Assembly: GCA_035236585.1 (NCBI GenBank)
Contig: CP141134.1
Span: forward strand, 24,296,414 to 24,360,413
Direction: 5' to 3'
DNA length: 64,000 nucleotides
From: Warburgia ugandensis
Taxonomy: Eukaryota; Streptophyta; Magnoliopsida; Canellales; Canellaceae
Below are positions 61,158 through 64,000 of this stretch, one piece after another (within the stretch, counting starts at the first letter, position 1; each line of letters starts with the position of its first letter). The translations under genes and the position numbers were made by a program. The notes beneath the pieces were generated by a model, which made no database searches, had not been told where the DNA came from, and saw only the letters and a list, made by a program, of their open reading frames with translations.

Positions 61158-62059
61158 TAGGGGTGGGAAAATATGACATGACATGATAACACGACTTGAA
61201 CCCAACACAAATTTAGCGGGTTTGGGTCAAGTCTTCTTGTGTTTGTGTTGTTTTTGGGTCAATTCAAAAATGACACACAAAAAATCATGTCGTGTTTGGG
61301 TCAATCAATGTTGAGCCGTTGTGTTGACCTGTTTGACACGTGACCTGTTAATTCATCGTGTTGACCTATTTGACCTGCAACCTGTTAACCAGTCGGGTTA
61401 AAAATATAGGACGATTTTTCAAACACAGTTCTATATTATTATAGTAATATAGGATGTTTTTTTAAAAACCGTCCTATATTACCTGTCCTATATTTTTATG
61501 GTTTTTAAAAAGCCATCAATATAGGATGATTTTCAAAAACCGTCATATAGAACAGTTTTTGAAAACCGGTCTTATATTCTTATTATTTTTGAAAAATCTT
61601 CAATATTAGACGAGTTTTAAAAAACCATCCTATACTGCTATACTTTATATAGGACGGATTTTAAAAACCAGTCCGATATTATGATTTTTTTAAAACCTTC
61701 AATATAGAATGGGTTTTCAAAAACCATCTTATACTCTTATAGGAATATAAGACGGATTTTGAAAACTTATCATATATTTTTATGACTTTTGAAAACCATC
61801 AATATAAGATGTATTTTCAAAAACTGTCCTATATTTTTACAGTTCTTGAAAAACTAACAGCCTATATTCTTATATGAAAAACCATAGTATATTAGTTATT
61901 TATATTTATTTAATTATATTACATGAGTCATGTCGTGTTTGAATCACAAGTTCTTGACACGATTATTAAGCGAGTCGTGTTCGTGTTGACTCATATACTA
62001 TAATGGGTCAGTCTCGCCACGACACAAACTCGACCTGCCAACCAAAATTGCCAGGTGTA
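61158..62059. mobile_element. hAT-like non-autonomous insertion rich in near-palindromes
   Basis: The left end TAGGGGTGGGAAAAT and the right end AAAATTGCCAGGTGTA are imperfect inverted repeats of the TAGGGGTGGCAA type common in hAT elements. Flanks TAGTAGGC and AAATAGGC agree at 6 of 8 positions, fitting a decayed 8-bp target duplication. Subterminal CACGACTTGAACCCAACAC and GACTCGTTCGTG-like words are internally repetitive. The core (61404-61880) is a series of ATAGGACGGTTTT and AAAACCGTCCTATAT motifs in both orientations. No transposase ORF is present. The core could be a CACTA-type subterminal region instead. Confidence 0.5.
61404..61880. repeat. Cluster of about eight near-palindromic ATAGGACGG/CCGTCCTAT motifs
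   Basis: Motifs occur at about 61404, 61446, 61519, 61600, 61649, 61704, 61745 and 61801, many as pairs around a short T/A-rich centre (for example AATATAGGATG..AACCGTCCTATATT at 61446-61480). The spacing is irregular, about 40-80 bp. Confidence 0.7.
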
Positions 62060-62416
62060 AATAGGCCATTCAAATAAAAGCCGTTGCTTCTCCAATATAT
62101 GGCTGCTAGAATTATAAAATTAAAAACGTAATTTTGGGTCCAAGAAACTTTTCTTAGATGTATAACTTCACCAATCACATAAAAGCTATAGGTCCCTTGT
62201 CCTGTTCCGTTCTTTTTACATCTATTACGGGAGAGAAGCAAAAACAATAAAAAACCCAAACGCCAAAACCACCTGCTTGCTTCTTACATAAGAAAAAGAC
62301 CCAAACTATAAAAGATCTAAACTTCTTCCAGACGCAAATGGATTGATAGCCCATCAAAAACCCTGCCATCAACACCCAACAACAAATGTAGATGAAACAC
62401 TCTCTGAAGTATGCAG
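62060..62416 (-). other. Probable 3' UTR and flank of the Gly/Arg-rich protein gene
   Basis: Non-coding sequence between the stop codon of the downstream exon and the hAT-like insertion. ORFs here (62008-62375) have no conserved motif. I did not find a decisive polyadenylation signal. Confidence 0.4.
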
Positions 62417-62677
62417 CTATGATGTCGTGACGGCAAGCGGCCTCCCTCGGCCAATGGCAAATCCTCGTGTACCATCTGGCATGCGCGGTCCAGGAGGTTG
62501 TTTTGTTGTTGGAACATCATTCTGGAGCAAGTTACCAGAAGGGGGAGTGCCAATTGGATGTCCACCACGGTTATTTTGGTTATTGTGGTATTGACCCCGT
62601 CCACGTCCCTTGCCTCGGCCACGGCCTCTTCCACCTTTCTTCACCCCGCTCTCCTTCTCATTCAGATTCTCCTCGCC
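62417..62677 (-). CDS. Last coding exon of a Gly/Arg-rich (RGG-type) protein, probably RNA-binding
   Basis: On the minus strand an acceptor AATAG precedes GGCGAGGAG, and the exon reads 86 codons to a stop at 62417. It starts GEENLNEKESGVKKGGRG, then has a tight RGRGRGKGRGRG tract, a polar HNNQNNRGGHP linker, and the tail PPGPRMPDGTRGF followed by GRGRPL. RG/RGG tracts usually bind RNA and are methylated on arginine. The reading phase (0) matches the upstream exon. I do not recognise the specific family. Compositional sharpness, clean splice sites and lack of stops mark it as a living host gene. Confidence 0.75.
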   Translation of the reverse strand, partial: GEENLNEKESGVKKGGRGRGRGKGRGRGQYHNNQNNRGGHPIGTPPSGNLLQNDVPTTKQPPGPRMPDGTRGFAIGRGRPLAVTTS

Positions 62678-62772
62678 CTATTTACATTAGTGATTCCGTG
62701 AAACTCACAACTTACACTTTAGAATGGAAAGGGCAATAAATTGAATACTCAGAGAGACTTCCCAAGTTTTAC

Positions 62773-62895
62773 CGTGTGATCATGAGATGCTTCTAAAGAT
62801 TGGATGTCATCTGGTTGTTCGGACGTGGACACATCATCTTCCTCACCATTCCAGTCACCTTCTTGACCTGCTCGTTTCCCTCTTGCGGATTTCGC
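62773..62895 (-). CDS. Penultimate coding exon of the same gene
   Basis: 123 bp (41 codons, phase 0 at both ends) between acceptor TGCCAG and donor GTAAAA. It encodes AKSARGKRAGQEGDWNGEED and a Ser/Asp/Glu-rich stretch ending EASHDHT. The 95-bp intron to the last exon is of normal plant size. The acidic, disordered composition beside an RGG tail fits an RNA-binding or ribonucleoprotein factor. The N-terminal exons are beyond or near the right edge. Confidence 0.7.
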
Positions 62896-63157
62896 CTGGC
62901 ATAAAAAGACAAATGAATCAGTAATATGCTTGTTTGACACTTGAAAACTACAGATTCAGTACAGAACTATGTAACTCCGTTTTGACTCGACTAGAAAAGT
63001 TCAAGGTACTGATTACAAATTTGAAAAGAGAAAGTTTCACTCTATCTCTATCTAAAGAATGTTGGTGCCAGCAGATTACTCTGGCTAGCCAAAGCCAAGC
63101 TAAGTTTCTGAGACCTGACACAAATGATGCACCAGTAACCATAGTGCATTCTAGGAT

Positions 63158-63365
63158 CTAGTTGCATTTCTGTGCTGAAGGTTGCCCATCGCATCCATAT
63201 TCTGAATTTGCTTTGTGGCATCCACATTCTGAATTTGCAGTGCCATCATGAGATTCTAGCCCTTCACCAGCAGAGTTTAGCTTGGTCACAACTAAATGAA
63301 CTTCTGATGAAAGCTTTGTATCAACTGATAAACCAGAATCTCCCTGAAGGTTCAGGTTTTCAATT
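63158..63365 (-). CDS. Possible alternative terminal exon of the same gene
   Basis: After acceptor-like CCTAG at 63366, a 68-codon open stretch begins IENLNLQGDSGLSVDTKLSS and ends NSECGCHKANSEYGCDG followed by a stop. It contains a local 24-bp duplication (AATTCAGAATGTGGATGC). Acidic/polar composition resembles the neighbouring exon, but I see no donor before the stop, so it would have to be a terminal exon, or the ORF is spurious. Confidence 0.3.
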
Positions 63366-64000
63366 CTAGGTATTTTGAAGGTTTTCTTCAAATATATGCT
63401 TTATAATGGTAGTTCTAAAGCTCCATAGCATCACTTTGGTCTTTCTATGTGGTTGCATGTGGTGTATCATGCTTCTTAAGTCCCTGTTTGCATGCCCACG
63501 ACCAAGCTACATAGCCTCCAGGTAACAATTCTCTGTGCAGTCCAACGACTAGATATAATTGCTAGACTGCAATCCAACATGTCAATAGCTCATACGTTCT
63601 AAATTGTCCATGCAAAAAACTTTCTGATAGAACTACCAGAGGTAATATAACATGCAAGATATAACAGTGAAACAGTACAAGGATAGAAACCTTGAATTAA
63701 TTCTCGAACAAGAAATGCATCAAGTAGTAGAGCCGTGATGTCATAGAGAATTCAAACATTGAAAAGCACAGAAACCAATTAGTATAGCTATGGGTGTTGG
63801 ACACAGTATCTGAATCACAACTTATTGTAGTTGCATGACAATAATGATTAATGACAGATGTAACGGAAAAGAAATATTCAATTCAAATAAGCATGACAAC
63901 AGAAATAATACCCATCAAATAAGGTACAATATAATGTTACAGAATCAAACAAAAAGATATGCAAAGCATGCGACAGTGTAGTCCAACTATCAAATTAATC
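63366..64000 (-). other. Probable intron, no exon recognised
   Basis: AT-rich sequence between the possible exon at 63158-63365 and the right edge. No ORF with clear coding character. Confidence 0.35.

Overview
This window is nuclear DNA of a seed plant with a large, repeat-rich genome. The evidence is plant-type LTR lineages (Ty3/gypsy chromovirus and Athila/Tat, Ty1/copia, a TRIM), an RTE-type LINE with plant-style sequence, intron-split remains of a plant hexose transporter, and a captured piece of a plastid ABC transporter gene. I cannot name the species. Only the far right end (about 62.4-62.9 kb) looks like part of an intact host gene; almost everything else is transposon or tandem repeat.

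Layout. 1-7512 is a stack of LTR elements: the 3' end of a Ty3/gypsy chromovirus (LTR 675-3658) and a solo LTR (3895-7029, target duplication GATGT) both sit in an older LTR that ends at 7512. From 7513 to 41461 the substrate is a tandem array of about eleven units of 1.2-1.8 kb. Each unit contains a 45-bp minisatellite that reads, on the minus strand, as 15-residue cysteine-rich repeats, and most carry a CT/GA microsatellite at one fixed site. I recognise no family for this array.

The array has been split three times: by the outer LTR at 7512; by a pol-less Athila/Tat-like element (11012-26009, minus); and by a Ty1/copia element (29442-34451, minus, target duplication TCCAC). The Athila-like element itself holds a head-to-head pair of TRIM units (16796-20656), which is split by a solo LTR (17430-20071, target duplication GTGAG). 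Its right LTR is split by a solo chromovirus LTR (21469-24474, target duplication CTCAA).

41462-47777 holds foldback (MITE-like) repeats beside CT tracts, a 5'-truncated RTE LINE, microsatellites and a possible tRNA-derived SINE. 47778-51380 is a second solo LTR of the family seen at 3895 (target duplication AAAAC). Both copies carry the same broken fragment resembling ABC transporter B family member 29. 52.6-52.9 kb is a diverged relative of one part of the array unit.

55.1-61.0 kb is a minus-strand sugar transport protein (STP-type hexose carrier) pseudogene with a 3.4-kb RTE LINE (57074-60487, 17-bp target duplication) in one of its introns. 61.16-62.06 kb is a hAT-like non-autonomous insertion packed with near-palindromes. 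The last two exons of a minus-strand gene for a Gly/Arg-rich, probably RNA-binding, protein lie at 62417-62895, and the rest of that gene runs off the right edge.

The host genes do not form a pathway. The main interest is the layered history: an unrecognised tandem array that may be gene-derived, a host gene fragment multiplied inside an LTR, a palindromic TRIM dimer, and four solo LTRs with matching target duplications.
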